From the NCBI GenBank assembly GCA_035452965.1, contig DAOTCE010000013.1, forward strand, positions 1-64,000: DNA of 64,000 bases, read 5' to 3'. This document shows, piece by piece, positions 51,423 to 61,500 of the stretch. The notes under the pieces were generated by a model. The model worked only from the letters and a program-made list of their open reading frames with translations, ran no database searches and was not told the DNA's origin. Numbering within the stretch: position 1 is the stretch's first letter; every line of letters starts with the position of its first letter. This stretch comes from Candidatus Paceibacterota bacterium. Its GTDB lineage: Bacteria; Verrucomicrobiota; Verrucomicrobiia; Limisphaerales; UBA8199. Position numbers and translations under genes: made by a program.

Positions 51423-53141
51423 ATGAAACTGAGCCCCAACCAATCGCTGGCCGGCATTTTGGAGCCGGTTTTTGCCATACGCACCGAGGACGATCTCGGC
51501 ATAGGCGATGCCGAGGGGGTGCGGCAGATGATTGACTGGTGTCATCGTCATCAACTCAACATCCTTCAGACCCTGCCGATCAACGAGGTCAGCGACGACA
51601 ACAGCCCTTACAACGCCCTGAGCTCGCTCGCGCTCGAGCCCGCCACGATTGCTGTTTCCCCGCGCCACATCCCGGACCTGGCGCCGGGCGTTTTCGCGAA
51701 GCTGGCGCCGCCTGAGTTGCTGGCTGAGTTGCGCAACGGGCCGGTGAATTATCCCGGCGTGAAGAAGCTCAAGCGCAAGCTGCTCGAAGCGGCGTTTGAG
51801 AGCTTCGCGGCGCATCACCTCAACCGGGACAGCGAGCGATCCCGGCAGTTCGACTCGTTCCAGAAGGAGAACGCCGCCTGGCTGTCCGATTACGCCCTGT
51901 TCCGCTTGCTGATGGAGGAGAACGGCGGCTTCCCCACCTGGGACCGCTGGACGGTCAAGCACCGGTCGCCGCAGGCCGCTCGCGCCTGGCTTGAATCACT
52001 GCCGGAGAAGCGCCGCGCCGAGCTGACCCGGAAGCAGCTTTTCTTCATGTATGTCCAATGGCTCGCCTTCGACCAATGGCAAGCCCTGAAGGCCTATGGC
52101 ACCACTCGGCACGTTTATCTGATGGGCGACATCCCTTTCGGCGTGGGCCGATTCAGCGCGGACGTCTGGGCCAACCGCGACATTTTCGACCTGGACTGGA
52201 GCGGCGGGGCGCCGCCCGAGAAGGTGTTCAAGGTGGACGCCTTCACCGAGAAATGGGGGCAGAACTGGGGCGTCCCCAATTATCGCTGGGAGGAATTGCG
52301 CCGGCGCGACTTTGATTGGTGGCGCACCCGCGTCGGCAACATCCAGAAGGTTTTCCACCTCTACCGCATTGATCATGTGCTGGGCTTTTTCCGCATTTAC
52401 TCGTTTCCGTGGACGCCGGACCGCAACGCCGAGTTCCTGCCGCTGACCGAGGCTGAAGCCGCCGTCAAGACCGGCGGGCGCCTGCCTGGGTTCAAGCAAT
52501 TCCCCGACGACACCCCGGAGCACCAGGCGGCCAACCAGGCCCAGGGGGAGGAAATCCTGCGCGTGGTGCTGGAGGGCTCCGGGGAGACCACCGTCGTGGC
52601 GGAGGACCTGGGGGTCGTGCCGGAATACGTGCCGCCCACTCTCCTCAAGCTCGGCATCCCTGGGTTCCGGATCCCGATGCTCTTCCGGGAGCACGACGGC
52701 CGTTACCTGGACCCGGGGACCTATCCGCGCCTCTCGCTGGCCCAGCCCACCACGCACGACCATCCGCCGCTGGCGGCGGCGTGGGCCGAGTGCTGGCGCA
52801 ACATTGATGCGGGCAAGGAGGTGGCCATCCAGCGGCGCGAGCTGCGCCAGATGCTGGAGTTCGCCGGCCTGAAGGGCGTCGAGCCCGCGCGCGAATTTAC
52901 CGACCAGCTTCACGAAGCCTTCACCCGGCGCGTCCTGCAATCGCCCTCCTGGCTGGCCGTGTTTCAGATCACCGACGTGTTCGGCATGACTGCCCGTTTC
53001 AACACCCCCGGTTCAGTGTCGCCCACCAACTGGACGCACCGCCTCCCGTTCAGCGTTCAGGAATTGGACGAGGACCCGTTCCTGTTGCAGCAAGCGGAGA
53101 TGTTTTCCCGGCTCGCCAAGGAGAGCGGGCGGGTGAGCTGA
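51423..53141 (+). CDS. malQ: 4-alpha-glucanotransferase (GH77)
   Basis: The 572-residue amylomaltase transfers maltodextrin units in glycogen and starch metabolism. The GH77 core is clear: HQLNILQTLPINEVSDDNSPYNALSS near residue 40, MGDIPFGVGRFSADVWAN near 234, nucleophile Asp in YRIDHVLGFFRIY near 316, acid/base Glu in VVAEDLGVVPEYV near 391 and Asp in TTHDHPPL near 443. Start MKLSPNQSLAGIL follows a purine stretch; a GTG/ATG 45 bases upstream is less likely. It stands alone between repeats and a convergent gene. Confidence 0.95.
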   Translation: MKLSPNQSLAGILEPVFAIRTEDDLGIGDAEGVRQMIDWCHRHQLNILQTLPINEVSDDNSPYNALSSLALEPATIAVSPRHIPDLAPGVFAKLAPPELLAELRNGPVNYPGVKKLKRKLLEAAFESFAAHHLNRDSERSRQFDSFQKENAAWLSDYALFRLLMEENGGFPTWDRWTVKHRSPQAARAWLESLPEKRRAELTRKQLFFMYVQWLAFDQWQALKAYGTTRHVYLMGDIPFGVGRFSADVWANRDIFDLDWSGGAPPEKVFKVDAFTEKWGQNWGVPNYRWEELRRRDFDWWRTRVGNIQKVFHLYRIDHVLGFFRIYSFPWTPDRNAEFLPLTEAEAAVKTGGRLPGFKQFPDDTPEHQAANQAQGEEILRVVLEGSGETTVVAEDLGVVPEYVPPTLLKLGIPGFRIPMLFREHDGRYLDPGTYPRLSLAQPTTHDHPPLAAAWAECWRNIDAGKEVAIQRRELRQMLEFAGLKGVEPAREFTDQLHEAFTRRVLQSPSWLAVFQITDVFGMTARFNTPGSVSPTNWTHRLPFSVQELDEDPFLLQQAEMFSRLAKESGRVS

Positions 53142-53172
53142 CCGGTTGGCCGGTTTCGGACGGGGGCGGAGC

Positions 53173-54732
53173 TTACCGCCGGCGTCCGCCCATGATGCCG
53201 CCGAGCACCCCGCGCATGATCTGGCGGGTGAGGCCGCCGACCACGGCCGTGGTGACGGTGCGCGTGGCGCTCTTGGCGATCATGGTTGCGAAGGTGTCCG
53301 GCTGGCGTCCCGCCGGGCGCTTGGGCACGGTCGGCAACGCCGGCGGAGCGGCCGGCGCGGGTTTGCCGCCGCGGGCTCCGAAGATGGAGCCGAAGAAGCC
53401 GGGCTTCTCTACTTGCACCGGTGGCGCCTGGGTTTGCCCGGCGCTGGCCCCGACGGCCCCGGTCAACCGCTCGTAGGCCGACTCACGGTCAATGGCTTTC
53501 TCATAGAAATCCGCCACAATCGAGTTGGCCATGAGCGCCTTGCGCTGCTCGGGCCGGATGGGTCCGATTTGGCTGCGCGGCGGCATGACGAAGGCGCGTT
53601 CGACAACCGTAGGCTGGCCGCGTTCGTCGAGCAGCGAGACCAGCGCCTCGCCCACCGCCAGTTCCCCGAGCACGGATTCGGTGTCGAGCTGGGGATTGGG
53701 GCGGAAGGTTTCGGCGGCGGCCTTGACGCGTTTTTGGTCGGCCGGGGTGAACGCGCGCAAGGCATGTTGCACCCGGTTGCCGAGCTGGCCCAGGACGCTG
53801 TCGGGCACATCGCGCGGGTTCTGGGTCACAAAGTAAACACCCACGCCCTTGGAGCGGATGAGCCGCACGACCTGCTCGATCTTCTCGAGCAGCACGGAGG
53901 GCAGGTCCGCGAAGAGCAAATGGGCCTCGTCAAAGAAGAACACGAGCTTGGGCTGCGGCAGATCGCCAACCTCCGGCAGGTTCTCGAACAGCTCGGAGAG
54001 CATCCACAGCAGCAGGGTGGCATAGACCTTCGGCGAGGTCATGAGCTTGTCGGCGGCCAGAATGTTGATCATGCCGCGGCCGGCGGCGTCGGTCTGGATG
54101 AGGTCGTTCAGGTTCAGCGCCGGTTCGCCGAAGAACATGTCCCCGCCTTGCGCTTCGACGGCGAGGAGGTTGCGCTGGATGGCTCCGATGCTCGCGGCGG
54201 AGATGTTGCCGTATTGGGTGGTGAAGGCGGGAGCATTCTGGCCCACGTGATTGAGCATGGCGCGCAGGTCTTTCAGGTCGAGCAGGAGCAGCCCGTGTTC
54301 GTCGGCAATGCGGAAGACCAGGCTCAAGACGCCCGCCTGGGTTTCGTTGAGCACGAGCAGGCGCGACAGCAGTAGCGGGCCCATCTCGGAAATGGTCGAG
54401 CGCACGGGATGGCCGCTTTGGCCGAAGACGTCCCAGAACGTGACCGGAAAGGCGGCGGGGGCGTAGGTGTCGAAGTGCAACTGCTTCACGCGCTCCAGCA
54501 CCTTGGGCGACTGGCCGCCCGGCTGGCTCAGGCCGGCGAGATCGCCTTTCACGTCGGCGAGGAACACCGGCACGCCCTGGGCGCTGAATCCCTCGGCGAG
54601 CCCCTGCAAGGTGACGGTCTTGCCCGTGCCGGTGGCGCCGGCGATGAGGCCGTGGCGGTTGGCCATCTGCGGCAACAGAAACAGGTCCGTGCGCGAATTG
54701 CGCGCGACGAGGATAGGTTGGGACGTGCTCAT
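53173..54732 (-). CDS. HerA/YjgR-like ATPase (DUF853)
   Basis: The 519-residue protein has an N-terminal substrate region (MSTSQPILVARNSRTDLFLLPQ), Walker A GATGTGKTVTLQGLAEGF near residue 31, ADVKGDLAGLSQPG, Walker B LVFFFDEAHLLFADLP near 264, and the downstream arginine segment VGVYFVTQNPRDVPDSVLGQLGNR near 300. It is a YjgR-type DUF853 protein of the HerA/FtsK superfamily, of unknown biological role. The C-terminal 100 residues are Pro/Gly/Ala-rich. Upstream in-frame codons before 54732 are unlikely to be translated. Confidence 0.88.
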   Translation of the reverse strand: MSTSQPILVARNSRTDLFLLPQMANRHGLIAGATGTGKTVTLQGLAEGFSAQGVPVFLADVKGDLAGLSQPGGQSPKVLERVKQLHFDTYAPAAFPVTFWDVFGQSGHPVRSTISEMGPLLLSRLLVLNETQAGVLSLVFRIADEHGLLLLDLKDLRAMLNHVGQNAPAFTTQYGNISAASIGAIQRNLLAVEAQGGDMFFGEPALNLNDLIQTDAAGRGMINILAADKLMTSPKVYATLLLWMLSELFENLPEVGDLPQPKLVFFFDEAHLLFADLPSVLLEKIEQVVRLIRSKGVGVYFVTQNPRDVPDSVLGQLGNRVQHALRAFTPADQKRVKAAAETFRPNPQLDTESVLGELAVGEALVSLLDERGQPTVVERAFVMPPRSQIGPIRPEQRKALMANSIVADFYEKAIDRESAYERLTGAVGASAGQTQAPPVQVEKPGFFGSIFGARGGKPAPAAPPALPTVPKRPAGRQPDTFATMIAKSATRTVTTAVVGGLTRQIMRGVLGGIMGGRRR

Positions 54733-55299
54733 ATTCGGATGTGGTTTGGAGTCATTTCTTCGGCCTAATGAACCCTCGCCCGGCATGGTTTGCAAGCCGG
54801 GATTGCAGCCGTGCCCGGCCTGGCGGCGGCCGGCGGTTCTGGGCGGCACATAGTGCGCCGCTGCAATCCAAGGTGTGCCGGAATGACACGACGCTCAGAT
54901 GCTGAAACTCGAAGTGTGCCACTTTGGCACGTTTTAAGTCAGCACCGCCGCCCAATCGCTGCCGCCGTGGGGATCTACTTGGGTTTTGCAGGGCTGGTGG
55001 ATCCCGAGAGCGCGAATTGGGGCGAAAACTGGCGTAAGTTCTTTAATCGCAGTGAGTTACCACAATCGGAGGGGCTCTGGGGGGCAATTACGCGTAAGTA
55101 ACGTGGGCGTAATGGGTTACCCAGGTGAACCTACGGTGTGGATACGGTGTGCATACGGTGAGGATACGGTGTGTCTCCCTGGTGGGCCGGGGCCCGGGGC
55201 AGAAGGCGAAGCGCCAAGCCGCTTTTTCATGAACGGCTACGCTCGTGTTGCGTTGCGGGCCCTGCGCTGTGCCACCCCCCGGTCCAGGCTGTCGTCGGC
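54733..55299. repeat. Gene-free stretch with dispersed repeat and a palindrome
   Basis: I see no gene. A GTGCCACTTTGGCAC palindrome lies at 54915-54930. The inverted counterpart of the 3472-3583 element lies at 55092-55182: GCGTAAG, AATGGGTTAC (55111-55120), then 11-bp units ending ATACGGTG at 55139-55171 and GTCTCCCT. Confidence 0.7.
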
Positions 55300-55608
55300 T
55301 TAGTGCCCCGAGCAGCCGTAGGATTGCCCGGTCTCGATGGCAGGCGGCAGCGGCTTCAGCTTGGTGAGCTTGACGCGGAAGTCCTCCGGGCCGCGCTCCA
55401 GGTAGTCCCAGGTGAATGCCTCGGGAAACTCGGCCTCGAACTGGTAGCGCAGCGGCACGGGGTCGTGGTCGTTGAGCAGGATGAAGTGATCGCCCACGGG
55501 CAATTCACGCCAGGTCTTGAGGATAAGCCCGTGCTTGATCGAGCAGGGGATGGGACGCACGTCCATGACTTTGTCCGCGCCGATGAGGGGTGCTGTTGGT
55601 GTGTTCAT
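55300..55608 (-). CDS. DUF2249 protein
   Basis: The 102-residue product has the DUF2249 pattern VMDVRPIPCSIKHGLILKTWRELPVGDHFILLNDHDPVPLRYQFEAEFPEAFTW (given in parts: DVRPIPCSIKHG, LLNDHDPVPLRYQFEAE, WDYLERGPEDFRVKL). Such proteins cluster with NO- and low-oxygen-response genes and may bind heme or act in NO handling. It ends GCSGH, a Cys/His tail. It is the last gene of the operon that starts behind the FNR-type box at 58306. Confidence 0.85.
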   Translation of the reverse strand: MNTPTAPLIGADKVMDVRPIPCSIKHGLILKTWRELPVGDHFILLNDHDPVPLRYQFEAEFPEAFTWDYLERGPEDFRVKLTKLKPLPPAIETGQSYGCSGH

Positions 55609-55659
55609 TTGAATTATTGATGATGGGTGATAGGTGATGGGGGATTGAGTTCGAGGTGG

Positions 55660-55974
55660 TTAGCCGTTCATGCCCACGCATTCGCGGGCGTAATCGCTCA
55701 TCATGGAGGGATGCCACGGCGGATCCCAGACGATCTCGACTTCCGCCTCCTCGACCGCTTCGAGGTTGCGCAAGGCGTTCTTCACGCCCCAGGCGATGCT
55801 CTCGTGCATCGGGCAACCCCGCGTAGTGAGCGTCATTTGGACGGTGACCCTGGCGCCCTCGATGCAGGTGCCGTAAACCAGGCCCAGGTCCACGATGTTG
55901 CAGCCGATTTCCGGGTCAACGACCTGGCGGAGGGTTTGGAGGATCAAGGCTTCGTTCAGTTCCGGTGCGCTCAT
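55660..55974 (-). CDS. DUF59/MIP18-family metal-sulfur cluster assembly protein
   Basis: The 104-residue protein has the DUF59 (SufT/PaaD-like) core: VVDPEIGCNIVDLGLVYG near residue 16, TLTTRGCPMHESIAWGVKNAL near 52 with the conserved Cys, and EVEIVWDPPWHPSMMSDYARECVGM at the end. It helps Fe-S cluster assembly or carrier functions. The ATG overlaps the stop of the upstream membrane protein gene (ATGA), so the reading is fixed by coupling. Confidence 0.9.
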   Translation of the reverse strand: MSAPELNEALILQTLRQVVDPEIGCNIVDLGLVYGTCIEGARVTVQMTLTTRGCPMHESIAWGVKNALRNLEAVEEAEVEIVWDPPWHPSMMSDYARECVGMNG

Positions 55975-57410
55975 AGACTGGCGGCTGCCGCCCGCCGCAG
56001 GGTAAGGGGTTGGATTTGAGGGCGGATAAGGTGGCTGAGGATTTTGATGACGTTCAACGCAAGCGTTCCGAGGCCCAGCCCGAGCAGCAGGAGACCGCCT
56101 CTCACTGCCGCCGCGTTTCCCAGCACGATGGCGATGCTGGTGCCAGCCAGGCTCGCCACATACAACCAGTAGCCCGCGACCTGCAGGGCGGGCGAATAGA
56201 GATCGGCCAGCGAGGGAACTTTGCACAAGCCGATTTGCCGGCTGTAGCTGCCATACCAGACCAGGAATGGGAGGATTTTGTAGAACATGCCGATGATGGC
56301 GAAGGAAACCACGCCCATGAGCGCGAGGAATCCATATACATTCTCAAGCTGGCCGGTCAGGGCTGTGAGCGGCAATCCCGGCCACGACAGCCCGAGCGCG
56401 AGGATTGCCAGCGGCCCGAGCAGGCTCAGGGCGGTCAGAAAATAGCGCATGCCCCAGTCCAGCGTGGCGCGCTTGCGCGCGCGGAGAATGGCCAGCAACT
56501 CGATGCCGAAGCACGCCAGGCCGGCCACGACCACCAGGGCAAAGGCCATCTTGAGGGGGTGGCGAAGCAGGACGGCAACGAAAGAACCGAGCAGGCCCAC
56601 GTTGAGCAGGAGCACGGAGGCTCCAGCCCGGCGGGGGCTCTGGATCTCACTCAGCGTGAACATTGGCACGAGCTTGTAGGAGATGCCCACGATGAGCATC
56701 ACGAACACGCCCAACGCGCCCAGGTGCGCGTGCGCATGCATGGCGCTGATCTGATCGAAGCGCGCGACCAAGGCGGCCACGGCTTTCAGTCCGACCAGGA
56801 GCGTCCCAAACGGGTTGCCGGGCGCCAGCGCCGCGGCGGAGTCGTAGCTGCACTTGCCCACGGCGATGGTCAGCCCCGCACATACCGCCAGCGACAGCCA
56901 GCCCAGCGCGGACGCGATGGCGGCGGCAACGACATTCCAGCGCGGCACGCGGAGCAGGGTCCGCGCGATGTTGTAAACGAAGAGGCCCACGCCCACGGTC
57001 AGCACACAGCCAAAATGCCCGACCTGTTTCATGTTCCAGGCCCAGAACATCCAGACCATGCCGGCGAACCCGACCAGGTGCAGGGCGAATTGCCAGGCGG
57101 CGAGCCTCTCGCTGTGGAGCCTGGTCTCCAGCGCGACCGGCACGAGCTGGTACATGGCGCCCATAACGACGGTGCAAATCCAGCCCAGCACGAACAGGTG
57201 CGTGACGGCAATTACGTACTGGTTGTAGTGGTAAGTCGCCAGCATCTCCGGCCGCAACACGAGCAGGACCACCCCGGTGAACAGGGCCAGCAACCCGGCC
57301 GCCAGGAAGCGCAAGGGAAGGGCGATGGATGGCGCGTTGAGGCTGGAGACGGAAGTCGTGCCCGGCGAGGACACAGCGCGCGGGATCATGGTCTTAACGG
57401 CGTCGGACAT
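55971..57410 (-). CDS. NnrS/CcoN-like polytopic membrane protein
   Basis: The 479-residue product has about twelve helices with His residues in positions typical of heme-copper-oxidase-like and NnrS proteins: ATYHYNQYVIAVTHLFVLGW near residue 58, MHAHAHLGALGVFVMLIVGISYKLVP near 220 and FKILPFLVW-like YKILPFLVWYGSY near 380. It resembles the subunit-I-like proteins associated with DUF2249, DUF59 and cupin genes in denitrifiers. Catalytic activity cannot be claimed; NO/heme sensing or tolerance is inferred. I chose the start MSDAVKTMIPR, which overlaps the upstream DUF2249 stop by 17 bases. Confidence 0.75.
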   Translation of the reverse strand: MSDAVKTMIPRAVSSPGTTSVSSLNAPSIALPLRFLAAGLLALFTGVVLLVLRPEMLATYHYNQYVIAVTHLFVLGWICTVVMGAMYQLVPVALETRLHSERLAAWQFALHLVGFAGMVWMFWAWNMKQVGHFGCVLTVGVGLFVYNIARTLLRVPRWNVVAAAIASALGWLSLAVCAGLTIAVGKCSYDSAAALAPGNPFGTLLVGLKAVAALVARFDQISAMHAHAHLGALGVFVMLIVGISYKLVPMFTLSEIQSPRRAGASVLLLNVGLLGSFVAVLLRHPLKMAFALVVVAGLACFGIELLAILRARKRATLDWGMRYFLTALSLLGPLAILALGLSWPGLPLTALTGQLENVYGFLALMGVVSFAIIGMFYKILPFLVWYGSYSRQIGLCKVPSLADLYSPALQVAGYWLYVASLAGTSIAIVLGNAAAVRGGLLLLGLGLGTLALNVIKILSHLIRPQIQPLTLRRAAAASL

Positions 57411-57903
57411 GGGTGATGAAACTTCCATCGGCCTGTTCTTCCGTCTCGCCCACAAAGCCGCGTTCCTCCAGGTGAGCGTAAAGGTGCATCGGCCGCCGGT
57501 CTGTGCGCGCACGCAGCGCGGCGCCCTCGGGTAACGACGCCAGCGCCTCCAGAATTGTAACCAGCGGTTGGGGCGGCTCCAGCCCGCGGGCGTCAACTTC
57601 GACGACGGGCGGGCCCGTGCAGGAACGGGGATGCGAGCGTGCGGTACCGGGGTTTGGCTTGGCGGGCCCACTGCCACCGCGCGTGAATAGCACTTCACAG
57701 TCGCCACCGGGTGTGGCTTTGGACTGATGGGAAAATCCCTGCCGGGCCAGGACCGCATACAAGGGCACGGGTTCGAACGGCGCAACCAACATGAACTGCT
57801 CGTTGCCTTTGAGGCCAGCGACCGCCCGCATAATCCTCTCAAATGGCTCCCGGCCACTGCGGATGTCTTCCCGGACATCCAGGGTGACGATGCGTTGGTT
57901 CAT
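57394..57903 (-). CDS. Double DUF2249 protein
   Basis: The 169-residue product contains two DUF2249-type units. The first runs VTLDVREDIRSGREPFERIMRAVAGL to FEPVPLYAVLARQGF; the second VVEVDARGLEPPQPLVTILEALASLP to RRPMHLYAHLEERGF, each with the Leu-xx-P-aromatic end of the family. The middle is a Pro/Ser-rich linker. The start MNQRIVTLDVRED at 57903 is preferred; upstream codons run into the cupin gene. It is a fusion variant compared with the single-domain gene at 55300-55608. Confidence 0.8.
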   Translation of the reverse strand: MNQRIVTLDVREDIRSGREPFERIMRAVAGLKGNEQFMLVAPFEPVPLYAVLARQGFSHQSKATPGGDCEVLFTRGGSGPAKPNPGTARSHPRSCTGPPVVEVDARGLEPPQPLVTILEALASLPEGAALRARTDRRPMHLYAHLEERGFVGETEEQADGSFITHVRRR

Positions 57904-57929
57904 CGGTGATTGGCCGGCGCTGGATTGCT

Positions 57930-58271
57930 TCAGGCCGGCTTGAAGAGTGTCAGCAGCATCGAAAACTGTTTGGTCGCTTTGACCGCGTGTGGCACGTTCG
58001 GCGGCATGTGCAGGAAGTCGCCGGGCTTGAGTTGGTGCGGCTTGCCGGCCAGCGAGAACTCGCATTCGCCGGATAACACCTGGATCAAGGCTTGCTGGGT
58101 GGAGGTATGTTCGGTCAGTTCCTGGCCCTCAGCGAATCCAAACAGCACGACCCGCACGGTGGGCGTCCGCAGCAGGGTGCGGCTGACAATGCCGTTGGGG
58201 GCAAACTGTGTTTCCTGCACCAGCGAAATGATCTTTTCGCTCTTGGCATCCAATAATGGTTGCTCACTCAT
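57930..58271 (-). CDS. Cupin domain protein
   Basis: The 113-residue single-domain cupin has the two motifs in order: EHTSTQQALIQVLSGECEFSLAG and LKPGDFLHMPPNVPHAVKA with His residues that can bind a metal. It starts directly beside a perfect FNR-type box (58306-58319), is followed by DUF2249, NnrS/CcoN-like, DUF59 and DUF2249 genes on the same strand, and is thus probably the first gene of a regulated operon. Ligand or substrate not predictable. Confidence 0.85.
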   Translation of the reverse strand: MSEQPLLDAKSEKIISLVQETQFAPNGIVSRTLLRTPTVRVVLFGFAEGQELTEHTSTQQALIQVLSGECEFSLAGKPHQLKPGDFLHMPPNVPHAVKATKQFSMLLTLFKPA

Positions 58272-58561
58272 GCCGGCAACCTAAGCCAGCTCAGGAAGCC
58301 GTGTTTTGATTCAAATCAAAGAAAGCAGGATTTCGGCGGGGGACTGGTTTTGGCGGGTGTTGCCGGGCGGAGACTCATTGCCACAGCCGCAGGGAACAGA
58401 GCCTCCATGCACCGACTGCTGCGCGGTCGCTGGCTTCGCAGCCAGCGCGGTGTTGCTTCGGATCACCTTTCCAACCGCGCGGAGGCCGGGTTTACTGGAA
58501 CCAATGACTCTGCGCCAATCACCGCGTTTCAACTGCCAACAACTGGCGATACTCTTCGTAT
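58272..58561. other. Intergenic region between cupin operon and glycosidase gene
   Basis: Contains the FNR-type box at 58306-58319 and otherwise no supported gene; the rest is the 3' flank of the glycosidase gene. Confidence 0.6.
58306..58319 (-). promoter_or_regulatory. Perfect FNR/DNR-type box TTGAT-N4-ATCAA
   Basis: The palindrome TTGATTCAAATCAA matches the consensus of FNR/CRP-family regulators (FNR, DNR, NnrR) exactly. It is centred about 41 bases upstream of the cupin start codon on the minus strand, and a TAGGTT -10-like hexamer lies between. This fits class II activation in low oxygen or nitric oxide. Confidence 0.75.
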
Positions 58562-61500
58562 TCAGCGCATCGGCGGCGCCGAGGTAACACCGAGCCGCAG
58601 CGGCGGGAGAAACCGGGTTGCCAGCTTCTCGGTCAGATTGAAGATGACAAAGCCATCGGCGCCGAGTTCGCGCGACAATTGGATTTGCGCGGCAAGTTGC
58701 TCCGGGCCGGAAAGTTCGTGGGCGCCGATGCCCGCGTAGCAGGGGATCTTGTGGCTGACCGCCGCGACCTGTTCGCGGACCCACCTGGAGAAAGCGACAT
58801 CCTCGCCCTCGTAGTTCATCGGACAGACAAAGTCCAGGTAACCGGCGTCAACCCAGGCTTTTGCGTCCTGTCCCACCACTCTGCGGGCGCTTTCCCAGTT
58901 GCCAAAGACCGCCGCGGAGACCTTTATCCCCGGCTTCAGCTGGTGGGCCTCCTGGCTCACCGCGCGCACCAGCCGTGTGACTTGTTCGCGCCGCCAGTCC
59001 CCAAACGGCTGGGCAGACTTTCCGGCCAGCACGTCTTCGGGCCACCTCTCGACCTTGCTGCCCGCAGCTTGCTCGAAACGCTCGCGGCAACCCTCGCAAT
59101 AGCAGGCATCGGCATTCGGGTAGCGGATGTAATCGAAGTGGATGCCGTCCACGTCGTACTGGCGTGCAAGCTCGAGCATGGAATCGCGCTCCAGGGCGAA
59201 GTTCTCCGGGTGTGAAGGACAAAGCCATGTAACCTCTCCGCCTTTTCGGTCCTTTTGTGTGCGGCCGGCAGCGCGCAGCTTCGCGACGAATTCGGATGGG
59301 GCACGCAGCAGGTTGTGGTTGACCTTCCAGACATGCATCTCAACGCCGTACTTGCGGCAGGCTTTGAGGCATTCGGCCACTTGATCGCCCTCCTCGGCGA
59401 CCTTCGGGCTCACCGGGAGAACTTTGCTGGGATAATAAGCCACACCGGCCCACACAAGGTTCGGGATGATGGCGTTGAATCCGTTGGTCTTGAGCACGGC
59501 GATCGTCCTGTCCCAGCCCCAGCCCTCGATCCCAAAGGCCGAGTGGATCCAGGTGGCACGAAACTCCCCCGGCTTGGACGTTTGTGCGCGGAAGAAGGCC
59601 TCCTGCTCAGCCGGGCTCCTGGCTGGAGCAGCACTTGCTTTCACCAGCCGCACACCGGCGGCCTCACCCCAATTCAGCCTGAGGGCGCCGTCATTCTCGC
59701 GTTTGCGCAGCCTGGTCTCGCGCCAGACCGAACCGTCCTCACGCAATAGCAGTGCTTTCCATGAGCCTTCGGGGAGCCGCAAGCACACCGGCTCCGACGC
59801 CGGGCCGTCCTTCCGGATTTCGATGGCCTCGCGGGTGGCCCGCAGGCGCAAGACCAGGTTCTGGAAGCGAACCCGATCCACCGCGAGCTCCGGCCAGTCC
59901 GCGGGCAGCCGCGGGTCGAGCTTGAAGCCGTCGGCTCGCGGGGCGAAACCGAGAAAGCCGTTCAGCATGATCTGCGGGACCATTGCGCTTTCGAAGAACT
60001 CCATGTCCAGCCCGAGGCCGCCCGCCGTGCCGCCGCCTTGCAGTGAGCCTTCGCGCGACCCGTTGTAATACTTCCGATAGCCGCCGGCGGCCTGCACCTC
60101 GTCGAACCACGGCACGATTTCGCGCAGTCGCTGCCACGCGTTGTCCGGTCCGAGAACCCTGAGCCGCGCCATCAAGTCGTGGTAGGCGAATCCGAACACC
60201 GCGCCTCCATCCTGCACCTGGCCGCCCCACGGGATGCTCTCCGGACTGCTCCAGGCCCAGAAATACCAGTCCACGTTGCGCCTGGTTGTGGCGCGCGGCC
60301 CGAAACGCCAGTGGTAGATGTCTGTGCCTTGCGAGGTGTCGCCCGCCACCACGCGGTCACCGTTAATCCAGCTCAGGATGGCGCTCGCATGCCGCGGCAT
60401 GGCGAAGTCGTAGTAGATTGCCTCCAGGTTGAGAAACGTGAACCCGTAATCGTGCGTCTTGCCATCGGCATCCACACACGCATTGAAGCGTTGGGTCTCG
60501 GGGTTCCAGAACACGCGGTTGCCTTCGGTTTTCACCTCCGCCGCATGGCGCTCCAGCATTGCCGGGTCCAAACTCAACACGCCGCCGGGTATCTGCCATT
60601 CCGGGTGCGCCTCGATCTCGCGCTCGATGACCGCCATCACGCGGACCGCGTCGTAATATTGGATTGTCGCGTAGGTATCCAGCCCGCCGAACGGCAAGAG
60701 GTCCCAATAGTTGTTGCCAATGCCCTGACCGGTGTGAATGGTCTTGGCGCCGTCCGCGCCTCGCTCCAGACCGCTGCGGCCATCATGCCCCACCCAGTCG
60801 GTGTAAACGGCCTTGCGCTCCAGCGCGTGGTGCTCGGTCATGACGTGCCGCAAGGCAGTGCGCATGCGATTGATCTGCGCGCGCAGGAATTCCAAGTCGC
60901 GCGTCCACCAGAAGTATTTCGCGCAGCCGCGCACGAAGTTCTGACTGTTGATGTTGTGCCGGGTGTCGTATTGCGAGAAGAACGCCTGTATCGTGACGCT
61001 GCACGGCGCGGTGTTGCCCAGGCCGATGCGCAGTTGGGCGACTTCACCGGTCCACTGCGGGTGGCGATACATCGGGATCATCGTGCAGCTGATGCGGTCG
61101 CCTTTCACCGCCTCAAAGTACATCCGCCGGCCAAGACTGAAGTTGGTCGCCGAGGGGGTGGTCCATTCGACAAATGGCCGCACCGCGCCCCGGCCGTCGG
61201 TTTGCCAGCGGAGTTGGAGGAAAGGAACCTCGAACGTGTGACACTTCCACGGCGGCGCGGTCACCACCGCGGCGGCGTTGGTCGCCTCCAGGCGCCAACC
61301 ATCGTCGTGCACGCCGGCGTCGCGCAGTCCGGTTAGCTTCCAGCCAGCGGGCTTGCTGAGGTCGTTTGGCCGCCAGCCCGGTCCTATGGTGTCCTTGAAC
61401 GAGAAATGCCAACCGCAGCCGCGCCGGCCCTGGTTCCAGAAGGGAAATGGCCAGCCGAGCTGGTGGGCAATGCTGGCGTGCTGGTGCGTCGCCACGTAAC

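Noticed and set aside
55971..55971. A frame that would merge the NnrS/CcoN-like protein with upstream residues beyond 57410
   Set aside because: The extension is Arg/Ser/Pro-rich, overlaps the double DUF2249 gene and lacks homology to the family.
56010..57416. Plus-strand ORF of 468 codons opposite the NnrS/CcoN-like gene
   Set aside because: The His/Gln/Glu-rich composition is typical of an antisense frame of a membrane protein gene.
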